Positions 24,936 through 24,976 of a stretch of DNA of 24,976 nucleotides are shown here, piece after piece. The position numbers were made by a program, and so were the translations under genes. The notes under the pieces are model-generated. The model worked only from the letters and a program-made list of their open reading frames with translations, searched no databases and was not told the DNA's origin. The stretch's first letter is position 1. Each line of letters opens with the position of its first letter. The DNA is taken from positions 1 through 24,976 of the forward strand of contig JAEDDW010000024.1 of the NCBI GenBank assembly GCA_016293645.1, in the 5' to 3' direction. This stretch comes from Treponema sp. (GTDB lineage: Bacteria; Spirochaetota; Spirochaetia; Treponematales; Treponemataceae).

Positions 24936-24971
24936 AAAAAAAAATCCGCAACCTGCAGGAGGTTACGGATT
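24936..24971 (-). terminator. Strong rho-independent terminator of an off-window minus-strand gene
   Basis: Read on the minus strand, AATCCGTAACCT and AGGTTGCGGATT form a 12-pair stem (one G-U wobble) with the loop CCTGC, followed directly by a run of T residues. This is the clearest terminator in the window. It implies a gene on the minus strand ending just beyond the right edge, and it insulates the DUF5718-like gene, which starts 23 bases further on. Confidence 0.85.
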
Positions 24972-24976
24972 AAATT

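Overview
The window looks like a chromosomal segment of a spirochete, most likely a host-associated, fermentative Treponema. The evidence is the gene content and order: flagellar fliI-fliJ, a tamB-bamA-skp-mutS-comF run (an order I recall from Borrelia burgdorferi around BB0794-BB0798 and, in part, from T. pallidum around TP0325-TP0328; recalled, not searched), a chemotaxis cheW, and a sodium-pumping oxaloacetate decarboxylase. Base composition is moderate, and I see no tRNA, rRNA, phage, insertion sequence or CRISPR array.

Layout. (1) 1-1783: the end of a flagellar export operon, fliI (missing only its first few codons) and fliJ. (2) 1768-2421, minus strand: a small secreted protein of unknown function whose 3' end overlaps fliJ. 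(3) 2550-12668: an outer-membrane biogenesis operon, tamB, bamA and skp, with mutS starting directly after the skp stop codon. (4) 12746-14085: comF-like phosphoribosyltransferase and cheW, followed by a putative terminator. (5) 14254-19972: a tight five-gene run comprising a degenerate DegT-family protein, nadK, recN, a helical protein of unknown function, and a two-domain YfbR-like HD protein. (6) 20130-23960: oadG-oadA-oadB behind a likely promoter, with strongly biased codon use that suggests high expression. (7) 23961-24085: a co-centred nested palindrome followed by a heptamer tandem repeat, lying between oadB and a convergent gene. (8) 24068-24913, minus strand: a protein resembling DUF5718 and the fumarylacetoacetate hydrolase fold, with a strong minus-strand terminator for an off-window gene at the right edge.

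How the genes work together. TamB, BamA and Skp handle delivery and insertion of outer-membrane material. FliI and FliJ power and chaperone flagellar export, and CheW links chemoreceptors to CheA. OadGAB couples oxaloacetate decarboxylation to Na+ extrusion, which suits a succinate/acetate fermenter. NadK, RecN and the HD protein share a nucleotide and DNA-maintenance flavour but no proven pathway.

Most of the window is ordinary core genome. The parts worth a second look are a DegT-like protein with His at the PLP-lysine position, a tandem HD protein whose first domain has lost several metal ligands, an OadA with two complete biotinyl domains, and the palindrome/heptamer element that supplies the last codons and stop of the neighbouring gene. 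I did not find a convincing new multi-gene system.
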